The notes beneath the pieces are model-generated. The model worked only from the letters and a program-made list of their open reading frames with translations. It was not told the origin of the DNA and did no database searches. 64,000 nt of DNA from Flavobacterium sp. Leaf82 (GTDB lineage: Bacteria > Bacteroidota > Bacteroidia > Flavobacteriales > Flavobacteriaceae). Positions 55,464 to 63,367 of this stretch are shown one piece after another (position 1 is the first letter of the stretch; the number at the start of each line of letters is the position of its first letter). The position numbers and the translations under genes were made by a program. The stretch lies in contig NZ_LMMA01000006.1 in the NCBI RefSeq assembly GCF_001422725.1, forward strand, positions 124,001-188,000, read 5' to 3'.

Positions 55464-56441
55464 TTATTTTTTTCTCTCAATTACGTAGTTTACCATTAAA
55501 GTCAATGCCGCTTTAAATTCAGAATCAGGAAAATTCTCCAGTAATGAAAGTGCTTCTTGCTGAAATTCTACCATTTTATTTTCGGCGTAAGCCAAACCAT
55601 TATTATTTTTTACAAAGGCAATTACTTCTTTAACTCGTTTTTTGTCCTTATTATGGTTTTTGATGGAGTTTATCAGCCACTTTTTTTCTTGCGGAGTACA
55701 CGTATTTAAAACATGAATTAAAGGCAAGGTCATTTTTTGTTCTTTAATATCGATTCCGGTTGGTTTACCAATAGCTTCTTCACTATAATCAAATAAGTCA
55801 TCTTTGATTTGAAAAGCCATTCCGATAAGTTCTCCAAACTTTCTCATGTTTTCGACCTGAACATCATCTTCAATTACAGATTTTGCACCAAGAGCGCAAC
55901 AAGCTGCAATAAGTGTTGCGGTTTTCTTTCGGATAATTTCATAGTAAATATCCTCTGTAATATCAAGTCGTCTGGCTTTTTCTATTTGAAGTAATTCTCC
56001 CTCGCTCATTTCGCGAACGGCGACAGAAATGATTCTTAATAAATCAAAATCACCATTATCTATAGAAAGCAATAAACCTTTAGACAATAAATAATCCCCC
56101 ACTAAAACGGCTATTTTATTTTTCCAAAGCGCATTGATCGAGAAAAATCCGCGACGGCGATTACTGTCATCTACCACATCATCGTGAACCAAAGTTGCGG
56201 TATGAATAAGTTCGATTACTGAAGCTCCGCGATAGGTTCTTTCGTTTACGATACCACCTGAAACCATTTTTGCGGTTAAAAAAACAAACATCGGACGCAT
56301 TTGTTTTCCTTTTCGGTTTACGATATAATAGGTAATACGGTTTAGCAATGCAACCTTTGAGGTCATCGATTCATGGAACTTTTTTTCAAAAAGTTCCATT
56401 TCGTTAAAGATGGGCTGTTTTATTTGAGAAGTAATATTCAT
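55464..56441 (-). CDS. Polyprenyl diphosphate synthase
   Basis: A 325-residue trans-prenyltransferase. The first Asp-rich motif is in LVHDDVVDDSNRRRG (about 89-103) and the second is IKDDLFDYSE (about 217-226). It makes a long-chain prenyl diphosphate, in Flavobacteria most likely the menaquinone side-chain precursor. The chain length cannot be read from the sequence. The -7 box ends 8 bases before the ATG, giving a very short leader. Confidence 0.93.
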   Translation of the reverse strand: MNITSQIKQPIFNEMELFEKKFHESMTSKVALLNRITYYIVNRKGKQMRPMFVFLTAKMVSGGIVNERTYRGASVIELIHTATLVHDDVVDDSNRRRGFFSINALWKNKIAVLVGDYLLSKGLLLSIDNGDFDLLRIISVAVREMSEGELLQIEKARRLDITEDIYYEIIRKKTATLIAACCALGAKSVIEDDVQVENMRKFGELIGMAFQIKDDLFDYSEEAIGKPTGIDIKEQKMTLPLIHVLNTCTPQEKKWLINSIKNHNKDKKRVKEVIAFVKNNNGLAYAENKMVEFQQEALSLLENFPDSEFKAALTLMVNYVIERKK

Positions 56442-56449
56442 TTCGATCC

Positions 56450-56457
56450 CAAATATA
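56450..56457 (-). promoter_or_regulatory. -7 promoter box for the prenyl synthase
   Basis: The minus strand reads TATATTTG, a full match, ending 8 bases before the start codon. Confidence 0.55.
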
Positions 56458-56604
56458 CTATTTTAAATAAAAAAACGTTGTCTATTTTACGTTAGTATAT
56501 GAATAATTTATATAATAATTAAGAAAACACACCAAAAAACATTATCTGCTTAAAGCCTAATTTGAATTCATTAATTAAAAGTAAAACACCTAAAACTATT
56601 TATT

Positions 56605-57465
56605 ATGAAAACAAAATTTTTATTTATTGGACTCTTAGCAGTTTTATCTTTTTTTATTAGTTGTAATTCTGATGAAAAAACAAATGACGGAACAACTGCA
56701 GCAATTTCAAACAATGAAATCATTACCACTTCTAAAATTGATGCTTCTATAGAAGATGTAACGAATATTGCTGAAGATCAATTTAACGCACAACAAAATA
56801 ATACACGGAAACCTGGCGGGCCCATAAAAAACTTTCTGCCAAGTTGTGCTACTATAACAACTGTTTTAACGAATAATACCTGGACAAAAACTGTAGATTT
56901 TGGGGTTGAAGGCTGCACACTCGATAACGGAAACACTGTAAAAGGAAAAATGGTGATTTCATTTGCCAATGACTTCTCTGCTTCTACCCAAACAATCAGT
57001 TATACTTTTGAGGGATTTTATCATAATGGCAAAAAATTGCAGGGAAGCAAAAGTATTGTTAGAACTGTAAAAACAACCAATTTACTTGCAACAGAACATC
57101 CGGTTTTGACGGCAACTATTGATATGACGATTACTTTTGATGACGGTGGCGTTTACACCAGAAAAGGTTCATTAGTAAAAGAAATGGTTGCAGGTTATGA
57201 TACCTGGTTTAATTGGGAAGACAATGCTTTTTTAATAACCGGAAGCGGGACAACGACTTTTCCTGACGGTAATACTTTGTCTGCCGAAATTACTACGCCT
57301 TTGGAATTTGAAGCTTCCTGCAGAAAACCATTTGCCGTAAAAGGAATCGTTTCTGTTACTAAAAATGGAGCTGTTGCGGTTATTGATTTTGGAGACGGAA
57401 ATTGCGATACTCTTGCCAAAATAACAAAAGACGGAGTAACTGAAGAAATTGACCTGAAAAAATAA
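56605..57465 (+). CDS. Hypothetical lipoprotein
   Basis: A 286-residue lipoprotein with signal MKTKFLFIGLLAVLSFFISC (lipid Cys20). A linker rich in Asn/Thr follows, then a beta-rich body with three Cys (in LPSCAT, EGCTLDN, EASCRKP and GNCDT) that could pair. The body has repeated strands such as GKMVISF and TATIDMTITF. I do not recognise the family; a surface or periplasmic role is likely. Confidence 0.7.
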   Translation: MKTKFLFIGLLAVLSFFISCNSDEKTNDGTTAAISNNEIITTSKIDASIEDVTNIAEDQFNAQQNNTRKPGGPIKNFLPSCATITTVLTNNTWTKTVDFGVEGCTLDNGNTVKGKMVISFANDFSASTQTISYTFEGFYHNGKKLQGSKSIVRTVKTTNLLATEHPVLTATIDMTITFDDGGVYTRKGSLVKEMVAGYDTWFNWEDNAFLITGSGTTTFPDGNTLSAEITTPLEFEASCRKPFAVKGIVSVTKNGAVAVIDFGDGNCDTLAKITKDGVTEEIDLKK

Positions 57466-57481
57466 GCACTCTTTTTGCCCA

Positions 57482-57528
57482 AAAAAAGCATTAAAAACAA
57501 GAATTATTCTCGTTTTTAATGCTTTTTT
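57482..57528 (+). terminator. Terminator after the lipoprotein gene
   Basis: A 17-bp stem (AAAAAAGCATTAAAAAC with GTTTTTAATGCTTTTTT) lies 16 bases past the stop. Confidence 0.8.
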
Positions 57529-57641
57529 ATTATTTGAAATTGTTCAGAATGTTTTTTCAATCCTAATAAGTATGTTTCATAGAGACACCATATTAGTAGA
57601 AAAAAAATTACGATCCTGTTGTTTTTTTTCTTGAGACTATA

Positions 57642-58691
57642 CTATTTATCCCCTTCTTTATTTGCCAATTGTCCACATGCAGCATCAATATCTTTACCAC
57701 GGCTGCGACGTACTTTTACCACTACTCCAATATTCTCTAAGGCTTTTATATACGCCATAATAGATTCTTCTGAAGCTTGCTGAAATTCTCCATCATCAAT
57801 TGGATTGTATTCGATTAAATTGACTTTGCATGGCACGTATTTACAGAATTTAACCAAGGCATCAATCGACGCTTTATCATCATTGATTCCTTTCCAGACT
57901 ACATATTCGTATGAAATCTTATTTTTTGTTTTTCTGTACCAATATTCTAATGATTCCCGTAAATCTGCAAGCGGAAAGTTTTTGCTAAAAGGCATAATTC
58001 GCGCACGGATTTCATCAATAGCTGAATGTAAAGAAACCGCCAATTTGAATTTTACATCATCATCAGCCATTTTTTTGATCATTTTTGGAATTCCGGATGT
58101 CGAAACCATAATACGTTTTGGCGACATTCCTAATCCTTCCGGTGATGTAATCATATCAATAGCTTTTATGACATTGTTATAATTCATCAAAGGTTCTCCC
58201 ATTCCCATAAAAACAATATTCGAAAGTGGGTGATTATGGTACAAACGGCTTTCTTTATCAATCGCGATAACCTGATCGTAGATTTCTCCCGGCTCCAGAT
58301 TTCTCATTCTTTTTAAACGTGACGTAGCGCAAAAATTGCAATCTAAACTACATCCCACCTGACTTGAAACACAAGCTGTTGTTCTTGTATCTGTGGGGAT
58401 TAAAACAGATTCTACTACTAAACCATCATGTAAACGAACCGCATTTTTTACCGTTCCGTCGCTGCTTCGCTGCATGGTATCAACCTTAATATGGTTGATC
58501 ACAAAATTATCTTCAAGCATAGAACGAGTTGACTTGGCAACATTCGTCATATCCTCAAAGCTATGCGCTCCTTTACTCCATAACCATTCATAGACTTGAT
58601 TTCCGCGAAAAGCTTTGTCATTATTAGCTACAAAAAAATCGCGTAACTGGTCTTTTGATAGGGCTCGTATATCTTTTTTCTCAATTTGCAT
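57642..58691 (-). CDS. rlmN: Dual-specificity 23S rRNA/tRNA adenine C2-methyltransferase RlmN
   Basis: A 349-residue radical SAM enzyme. The CxxxCxxC motif is in GCSLDCNFCATS (about 113-124), the methyl-accepting Cys is in AACGQL near the end. KKDIRALSKDQLRDFF opens the protein, which supports the ATG. It methylates A2503 of 23S rRNA and A37 of some tRNAs. The -7 box ends 4 bases before the ATG. Confidence 0.96.
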   Translation of the reverse strand: MQIEKKDIRALSKDQLRDFFVANNDKAFRGNQVYEWLWSKGAHSFEDMTNVAKSTRSMLEDNFVINHIKVDTMQRSSDGTVKNAVRLHDGLVVESVLIPTDTRTTACVSSQVGCSLDCNFCATSRLKRMRNLEPGEIYDQVIAIDKESRLYHNHPLSNIVFMGMGEPLMNYNNVIKAIDMITSPEGLGMSPKRIMVSTSGIPKMIKKMADDDVKFKLAVSLHSAIDEIRARIMPFSKNFPLADLRESLEYWYRKTKNKISYEYVVWKGINDDKASIDALVKFCKYVPCKVNLIEYNPIDDGEFQQASEESIMAYIKALENIGVVVKVRRSRGKDIDAACGQLANKEGDK

Positions 58692-58695
58692 GGCG

Positions 58696-58703
58696 CAAAG
58701 TTA
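58696..58703 (-). promoter_or_regulatory. -7 promoter box immediately before rlmN
   Basis: The minus strand reads TAACTTTG followed by CGCC and the ATG. With the usual distance, transcription starts at or next to the start codon, so the mRNA may be leaderless. Confidence 0.55.
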
Positions 58704-58988
58704 CTACTTTTTTTCTTAAAACTTTCTTCGATGTAGTGACGCTTAATCGGTACAAATACCCGGTTTCTTTTTTTAGCGTTAACTATATTAATTGATAATC
58801 TGCCTTAAGAAATCATTCTAAATAATTATAGTTATTTAATAAATTTCAAACCATGATTTTTATCATTCTCTATGTTATGTGTTCGCAATAAATTTGATCT
58901 AAGAAAATAAAGGAAAGCTTTAAATTTTTACAAAGACTTAATTGAAGTGTAGTTTTCCTTATTGCAAAAACAACTAAATACCATCAAA

Positions 58989-59582
58989 ATGAGAACAATT
59001 AAATCAATTTTATTGACAGTGATTTTTATAACATTGTCATTACAGACAAATGCACAAAGAAACTATACTGTGGCAAGATCAAACTTTGAGGTTGCCGGAA
59101 CTTCAAATGTGCATGATTGGGTAATGAAATCTACAGAAGGAATCGGGACTGCTAATTTAACTGTTATAGATTCTAAATTAGCTGATATAAATAACTTAAC
59201 GATTACGTTATTAGCAGAAAGCATAAAAAGCAGTAAAACAAGTATGGACGATGTAGCATATGAAACGCTGGATACAAAAACACACAAAAATATTAAGTAC
59301 GTTTTAAAATCTGCAACTAAATTAAACGAAACAACCTGGAATATAACCGGAACATATACAATTGCAGGAACAAGTAGAGATTATAAAACCCTGGTTAATG
59401 TAACCGCTAATAACGGAAACTTCATTTTGAAGGGTTCTAATCAAATTACTTTTTCTGATTTTGGAATGTCACCTCCAACAGCAGCTCTTGGGGTTGTAAG
59501 AGCTGGAAAAGATCTTACTCTTATTTTCAACATTACTTTAAATGATTATGCTAAAAATGATAATGTTTTAGTTATTAAGTAG
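58989..59582 (+). CDS. YceI family protein
   Basis: A 197-residue exported protein from the ATG at 58989, which opens the signal peptide MRTIKSILLTVIFITLSL (cleavage near NAQ). The mature part is a YceI-type lipocalin-like barrel with FEVAGTSNVHDWVM near its start and ITFSDFGMSPPTA near its end. YceI barrels bind polyprenyl-like lipids in the periplasm; the ligand here is unknown. The 9-codon upstream extension to a TTG is less likely. Confidence 0.88.
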   Translation: MRTIKSILLTVIFITLSLQTNAQRNYTVARSNFEVAGTSNVHDWVMKSTEGIGTANLTVIDSKLADINNLTITLLAESIKSSKTSMDDVAYETLDTKTHKNIKYVLKSATKLNETTWNITGTYTIAGTSRDYKTLVNVTANNGNFILKGSNQITFSDFGMSPPTAALGVVRAGKDLTLIFNITLNDYAKNDNVLVIK

Positions 59583-59748
59583 CGAATCAAATACTATTCA
59601 ATTATTATTTTAAATATTAAAATTAATGTTCATAAAAAGAAGAAAGAATAACTAAGCAAAATTTAATCAGGATAGATTTTAGTCTAAATAAAATGAATAT
59701 AATACCGCTGAAAAAAAATTATTAGGGAGATCGAAAAAATAAAATTTT

Positions 59749-59763
59749 TGGCACGAGAATTGT
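59749..59763 (+). promoter_or_regulatory. Sigma-54-type -24/-12 promoter
   Basis: TGGCAC, a five-base spacer, then TTGT: one base off the sigma-54 consensus TGGCAC-N5-TTGC with exact spacing. The predicted start is near 59775, about 100 bases before the lipoprotein gene. No TAnnTTTG box is seen in this gap (59583-59878). Confidence 0.6.
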
Positions 59764-59878
59764 CTTTCTCCAGCAAGAAAGATAATCTTACAAAGAGCTC
59801 AATCATTTAAAAATGTGTATCTTTATTTTTCAGCTTTATAACCTTTAAATTTTATCAACCTAAAAAAAATTATTGATC

Positions 59879-60244
59879 ATGAAAAAACAAATTTTAAGCT
59901 TAGCTGTTATCGCTTTATTAGCATTCGCTGTTCAATCTTGCGAAAAGAAAGAACCAAAACCGGGAGAAGACGAATTAACTCTTGGAAACAAAGTTGATAC
60001 TTTAACAACCAACATTGAAGAAGTAAAAGACAGTGCAGTTATAAAAGCCGAAAATGCTGCTGCAAAAGCTAAAGAAGCTTCACAAAATGCCGCTCAGGAC
60101 GTAAAAGACGCAACTAAAAAAGCCGCTGAAGATGTAAAAGATGCGACTAAAAAAGGTGCTGAAAAAGTAGAAAATGCTGCAAAAGCTGCAAAAGACGGTA
60201 CCGTAAAAACAGCTAAAGACGTAAATGAAGCTTTGAAAAAATAA
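59879..60244 (+). CDS. LEA-like/coiled-coil small lipoprotein
   Basis: A 121-residue lipoprotein from the ATG at 59879: signal MKKQILSLAVIALLAFAVQSC (lipid Cys). A long Ala/Lys-rich amphipathic region follows (about 50-121), with an 11-residue-like repeat DVKDATKKAAE, DVKDATKKGAE, as in LEA-type stress proteins and apolipoprotein-like helices. It is likely a periplasmic or membrane-surface stress protein. The sigma-54-type promoter upstream suggests controlled expression. Confidence 0.75.
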   Translation: MKKQILSLAVIALLAFAVQSCEKKEPKPGEDELTLGNKVDTLTTNIEEVKDSAVIKAENAAAKAKEASQNAAQDVKDATKKAAEDVKDATKKGAEKVENAAKAAKDGTVKTAKDVNEALKK

Positions 60245-60264
60245 TTCTGTCAAAATTCAGAATT

Positions 60265-60295
60265 AAAACCACTCGTTGCAACGGGTGGTTTTTTT
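60265..60295 (+). terminator. Terminator after the LEA-like lipoprotein gene
   Basis: A GC-containing stem (AAAACCACTCGTTG with CAACGGGTGGTTTT, one G-T pair) is followed by a T run. Confidence 0.85.
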
Positions 60296-60323
60296 ATGCA
60301 AAAAAGTGAAGCGATATTTTTTG

Positions 60324-60331
60324 TATTTTTG
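60324..60331 (+). promoter_or_regulatory. -7 promoter box deciding the O-methyltransferase start
   Basis: TATTTTTG, a full match. The longest frame starts at 60276 within the upstream terminator, before this promoter, so the ATG at 60357 is the start. Confidence 0.55.
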
Positions 60332-60356
60332 CTTTTCAAATTTAGAAGATTATAAC

Positions 60357-60998
60357 ATGCATTTTATATCACAGGAATTAGAAGATTATATCGAACAACA
60401 TTCTGAAAACGAACCGGAATTATTAGCAAAACTAAACAAAGAAACCTACCAGAAAATACTTTTGCCACGAATGTTAAGCGGACATTTTCAGGGACGTGTT
60501 TTAAGCATGTTGTCTAAATTAATCCGTCCGGTAAATATTCTTGAAATTGGTACTTATACCGGTTATGCAGCTTTATGCCTGTGCGAAGGAATGCAGGAAA
60601 ACGGACAGTTACATACTATTGATATCAAAGAAGAGCTGGTCGATTTTCAGCGTAAATATTTTGATGCATCACCTTGGGGAAAACAAATTTTTCAGCATTT
60701 AGGAGAAGCGGTTGATATAATCCCAAATCTGGATGTAAAATTTGACCTGGTTTTTATTGATGCCGATAAAGAAAATTACCTTAATTATTGGGAAATGATT
60801 GTTCCAAAAATGAACAAGGGCGGAATCATTTTATCTGATAACGTTTTGTGGAGCGGAAAAATCCTGGAACCTGTTCATCCAAATGATATTAGTACAAAGG
60901 TACTTTTAGAATATAATCTGCTTTTAAAAAACGACCCAAGAGTAGAAACTGTTTTATTACCTATTCGCGATGGTTTAACGGTTAGTAGAGTACTTTAA
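60357..60998 (+). CDS. Class I SAM-dependent O-methyltransferase (COG4122)
   Basis: A 213-residue enzyme of the catechol/caffeoyl-CoA O-methyltransferase group. Visible are LLPRMLSGHFQGR, the SAM loop NILEIGTYTGYAAL (about 60-73), the FIDADKENYLNYW motif holding the metal-binding Asp (about 130-142), and LSDNVLWSGK with a further Asp-Asn metal site. A divalent metal would be needed. The substrate is unknown. Confidence 0.88.
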   Translation: MHFISQELEDYIEQHSENEPELLAKLNKETYQKILLPRMLSGHFQGRVLSMLSKLIRPVNILEIGTYTGYAALCLCEGMQENGQLHTIDIKEELVDFQRKYFDASPWGKQIFQHLGEAVDIIPNLDVKFDLVFIDADKENYLNYWEMIVPKMNKGGIILSDNVLWSGKILEPVHPNDISTKVLLEYNLLLKNDPRVETVLLPIRDGLTVSRVL

Positions 60999-61004
60999 AA
61001 AAAG

Positions 61005-61036
61005 GTTCTAAGTTTCTAAGGCACTAAGATTCTAAG
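61005..61036. repeat. Tandem octamer repeat NNNCTAAG x4
   Basis: GTTCTAAG, TTTCTAAG, GCACTAAG and ATTCTAAG follow each other without gaps between the O-methyltransferase stop and the PhyH gene. Confidence 0.8.
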
Positions 61037-61080
61037 TTGTGGAATGGAGTATAAAAAAAGACAATTCAAAAATACAAGTA

Positions 61081-61824
61081 ATGAATTATACGAGTGAGAT
61101 AAATTCCGAAGGTTTTGCAATTATAAATAATGTTTATTCTGAGAAGAAAATCGAAAAATTGATTTCATTAATTGAAGATGTAACCGAAAATGATTCTGAC
61201 AATACCACCTTTCGAAAATCTCAGGATTTATTCGCTATCAGACAATTTCATAAAGAAGTTCCGGAAACTTTAGATTTTATTTTTAATGAAAATCTGAAAG
61301 ACATTATCGAATCTAATTTTGGAAGCGGCTATTTTATAACCAAATCTATTTATTTTGACAAACCTGAAAAATCAAATTGGTTTGTGGCGTATCATCAGGA
61401 TTTAACCATTTCAGTTAATAAAAAAATTGAAATAGAAAATTTTGAAAACTGGACTGTAAAACAGAATCAATTTGCGGTACAGCCTCCAAAGGAGATTTTA
61501 GAAGATAATTTTACAATCAGAATTCATATTGATAAAACGACAAAAGATAATGGTGCTTTGAAAGTCATAAACAAATCACATTCAAAAGGTATTTTAAGAA
61601 TTGAAAATATGGATTTTGAAAAAGAAAAAGAAACCATTTGCGAAGTCGAAAAAGGCGGAATCATGATAATGAAACCTCTTTTATTTCATGCTTCAAATAA
61701 AACTACCAATAACGAAAGAAGAAGAGTTATTCATATCGAATTTAGTAAACAACAACTTCCGAAGGGATTAGAATGGAGTGAAAAAACGATTATTGAAGAT
61801 GCTTCTTTTAGTAAAATGCTTTAA
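61081..61824 (+). CDS. Phytanoyl-CoA dioxygenase (PhyH) family protein
   Basis: A 247-residue Fe(II)/2-oxoglutarate oxygenase-like protein. The metal motif HxD is in AYHQDLTISV, the distal His in PLLFHASNKTT and the 2OG Arg in ERRRVIHIEF. The ATG at 61081 is chosen over a GTG at 61039 that lies beside the octamer repeat. The substrate is unknown. No partner gene adjoins it. Confidence 0.85.
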   Translation: MNYTSEINSEGFAIINNVYSEKKIEKLISLIEDVTENDSDNTTFRKSQDLFAIRQFHKEVPETLDFIFNENLKDIIESNFGSGYFITKSIYFDKPEKSNWFVAYHQDLTISVNKKIEIENFENWTVKQNQFAVQPPKEILEDNFTIRIHIDKTTKDNGALKVINKSHSKGILRIENMDFEKEKETICEVEKGGIMIMKPLLFHASNKTTNNERRRVIHIEFSKQQLPKGLEWSEKTIIEDASFSKML

Positions 61825-61886
61825 TTTTTATTTTGCCATTTCGATTTCTATAATAAAATCAAGTCTTTTTTTCAGGAGCTAATCCC

Positions 61887-61951
61887 GCTCCCGAAGCCTC
61901 GGGACGTTACAATCTTTTGTGGCTCCCGAAGCCTCGGGACCGCCACAAAAG
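61887..61951. repeat. Pair of 19-bp CCCGA palindromic repeats, one in a larger hairpin
   Basis: GCTCCCGAAGCCTCGGGAC occurs exactly at 61887-61905 and 61922-61940. The second copy is enclosed by CTTTTGTGGC (61914-61923) and its reverse complement GCCACAAAAG (61942-61951), forming a 38-base hairpin. Similar in core to the palindromes at 25855-25900 and 62316-62331. Confidence 0.75.
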
Positions 61952-62065
61952 GTTTTCCAATTCTATCGGGGCTAGGGCTGTAATTTTCATAACAGTATTT
62001 TCATCTGGTTTTTCATTTCAACATAAAGGAAATTAAACATAAATTCGCCAATCTTGTAGATTTCC

Positions 62066-62098
62066 GCGTGTGATATCTCCTTCGTCGAGATGACAAAT
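62066..62098. repeat. Dispersed intergenic repeat, copy B
   Basis: The 33-base block starting GCGTGTGAT and ending ATGACAAAT matches copy A at 45033-45065 (28 of 33) in the same orientation. Confidence 0.6.
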
Positions 62099-62169
62099 TG
62101 GGCTCTTTTTTACTTTTAGAATAGCTTTGTCATTTCAACAATATTGAGGTTAAAATTTAATCACATTAA

Positions 62170-62213
62170 AAAAGGCTTTAACTAAAACATTACGTTTTTA
62201 GTTAAAGCCTTTT
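62170..62213. terminator. Strong hairpin, probable terminator
   Basis: A perfect 18-bp stem (AAAAGGCTTTAACTAAAA with its reverse complement) has an eight-base loop. It is 345 bases past the PhyH stop and 137 from the PAP2 stop; which gene it serves is uncertain. Confidence 0.65.
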
Positions 62214-62276
62214 ATCTTTTTACAGAATAAAATTTCTTTTAAAAATGAGTGCACTAGCCCAGATGGAAACGAAATC

Positions 62277-62331
62277 CTTTTGTTTTTTTCTTTAAAAAAC
62301 AAAAGATATAGCGGATCCCGAAACTTCGGGA
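62277..62331. repeat. Hairpin plus CCCGA palindrome after the PAP2 gene
   Basis: CTTTTGTTTTTT (62277-62288) pairs with AAAAAACAAAAG (62294-62305). Eleven bases later TCCCGAA-AC-TTCGGGA forms a second hairpin (62316-62331). On the minus strand these follow the PAP2 stop by 19-73 bases and may act as a terminator. Confidence 0.55.
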
Positions 62332-62349
62332 GGATACTCCAGAAAAATA

Positions 62350-62913
62350 TTATCCCGGAAAATATTGAGGTTTTAGTTTTCGGTATACTAAATAGAGTAA
62401 TGAACCAAAAAGAGCTCCAAAGAAATAACCTGTTAGAATGTCTCCCGGATAATGCAATCCTAAATAAATCCTGCTGTAAGCAAAAATCAACGGCCATAAA
62501 AACAAGAATCCCAAATACTTGAAATGGCGTTTTAGAATCAGGAATAAAAAAGTTGCCACTGCCATTGTATTAGCAGCATGTCCTGAGAAAAAACTATAAG
62601 ATTGTCTCACTTGAACAACACGAATAATCGAATTGATATCAGGATTATTACAAGGACGTAAACGTTGAAAAGTGTGTTTAAACAAATTAGTTGTCTGATC
62701 TGTAAATGCGATCAAAATTGCAATAAAAAGCAATACATATAAGGTTTGTTTTCCGCCTATTTTTTTATAAATAAGATAGAACATTAATAGAAAAAGCGGA
62801 GTCCAATTTAACTGATTGGTAATAATAAGCCAAAATTTATCGTATGTTTCAGATCCTAAACCGTTAAGATATACCAATAAATTGATATCTAATTCTTGTA
62901 TTTTTTCGAGCAT
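62350..62913 (-). CDS. PAP2-family membrane phosphatase
   Basis: A 187-residue membrane enzyme with all three acid phosphatase motifs: KHTFQRLRP (motif 1), SFFSGHA (motif 2, catalytic His) and SRIYLGLHYPGD (motif 3). About five membrane helices are seen. It could act on phosphatidic acid, undecaprenyl pyrophosphate or a similar lipid. Its start shares one base with the tatA stop, so the two are co-transcribed. Confidence 0.92.
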   Translation of the reverse strand: MLEKIQELDINLLVYLNGLGSETYDKFWLIITNQLNWTPLFLLMFYLIYKKIGGKQTLYVLLFIAILIAFTDQTTNLFKHTFQRLRPCNNPDINSIIRVVQVRQSYSFFSGHAANTMAVATFLFLILKRHFKYLGFLFLWPLIFAYSRIYLGLHYPGDILTGYFFGALFGSLLYLVYRKLKPQYFPG

Positions 62914-63263
62914 TATAGTTGGCGTTTTACAGGTCCTGAGATAGAATCAATATCTTCTTTTACTTTATCTATTTCTGTAGCTGTATCTCCTAATATATTA
63001 TTAGTTGAATCACTTAATAAGTTTGCTTTTGCATCATTTATTTGTGCATTGATATTACCTGTGATATCTGTCAGGGATCTTGCATCAAGACCATTGGCCT
63101 CAGCTCCTTTATGAATTTCACTTTTAATATCATTGGTCGCATTTTTTAATTGCGCCATTGCTTTACCCATTGTGCGGGCAATTTCAGGCACTTTATCCGA
63201 GCCAAAAAGCATTAGTACTATAAACAGTATAAAAACTAATTCTCCTCCTCCTATACCAAACAT
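62913..63263 (-). CDS. tatA: Twin-arginine translocase subunit TatA/TatB type
   Basis: A 116-residue protein. A short N-terminal membrane helix (about 5-20, GGGELVFILFIVLMLFG), the hinge SDKVPEIAR, then an amphipathic helix (about 32-48) and a longer charged tail. TatA oligomers form the pore for folded proteins. The acidic residue in GGGELV and the length (116) leave TatB possible. No tatC is nearby. Confidence 0.88.
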   Translation of the reverse strand: MFGIGGGELVFILFIVLMLFGSDKVPEIARTMGKAMAQLKNATNDIKSEIHKGAEANGLDARSLTDITGNINAQINDAKANLLSDSTNNILGDTATEIDKVKEDIDSISGPVKRQL

Positions 63264-63285
63264 ATCTTTTCTTTTTGTGTGACAA

Positions 63286-63293
63286 CAAAGATA
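63286..63293 (-). promoter_or_regulatory. -7 promoter box for tatA-PAP2
   Basis: The minus strand reads TATCTTTG, a full match, about 23 bases before the tatA start. Confidence 0.55.
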
Positions 63294-63333
63294 TTAAATT
63301 TTGAAGTGCACAGTTTTAAAATTTACTTAAAAA

Positions 63334-63357
63334 AAAAGACTCTTTTCAGAGTCTTTT
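63334..63357 (-). terminator. Terminator after the M1-type peptidase gene
   Basis: A 10-bp stem (AAAAGACTCT with AGAGTCTTTT), four-base loop, followed by a T run on the minus strand, 11 bases past the stop. Confidence 0.8.
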
Positions 63358-63367
63358 GTATTTGCTT

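Larger units (their letters stand above)
61825..62169. other. Repeat-rich intergenic region
   Basis: No gene is seen. It carries two CCCGA/TCGGG palindromes, a hairpin, a partial third copy (CTATCGGGGCTAG near 61963) and copy B of the 33-base repeat. It resembles a landing strip of dispersed repeats. Confidence 0.6.

Noticed and set aside
61887..61940. CRISPR-like direct repeats
   Set aside because: Only two copies with a 16-base spacing, palindromic, no cas genes.
62198..62522. Frames on both strands between PhyH and PAP2
   Set aside because: They overlap hairpins and the PAP2 coding end; no conserved features.
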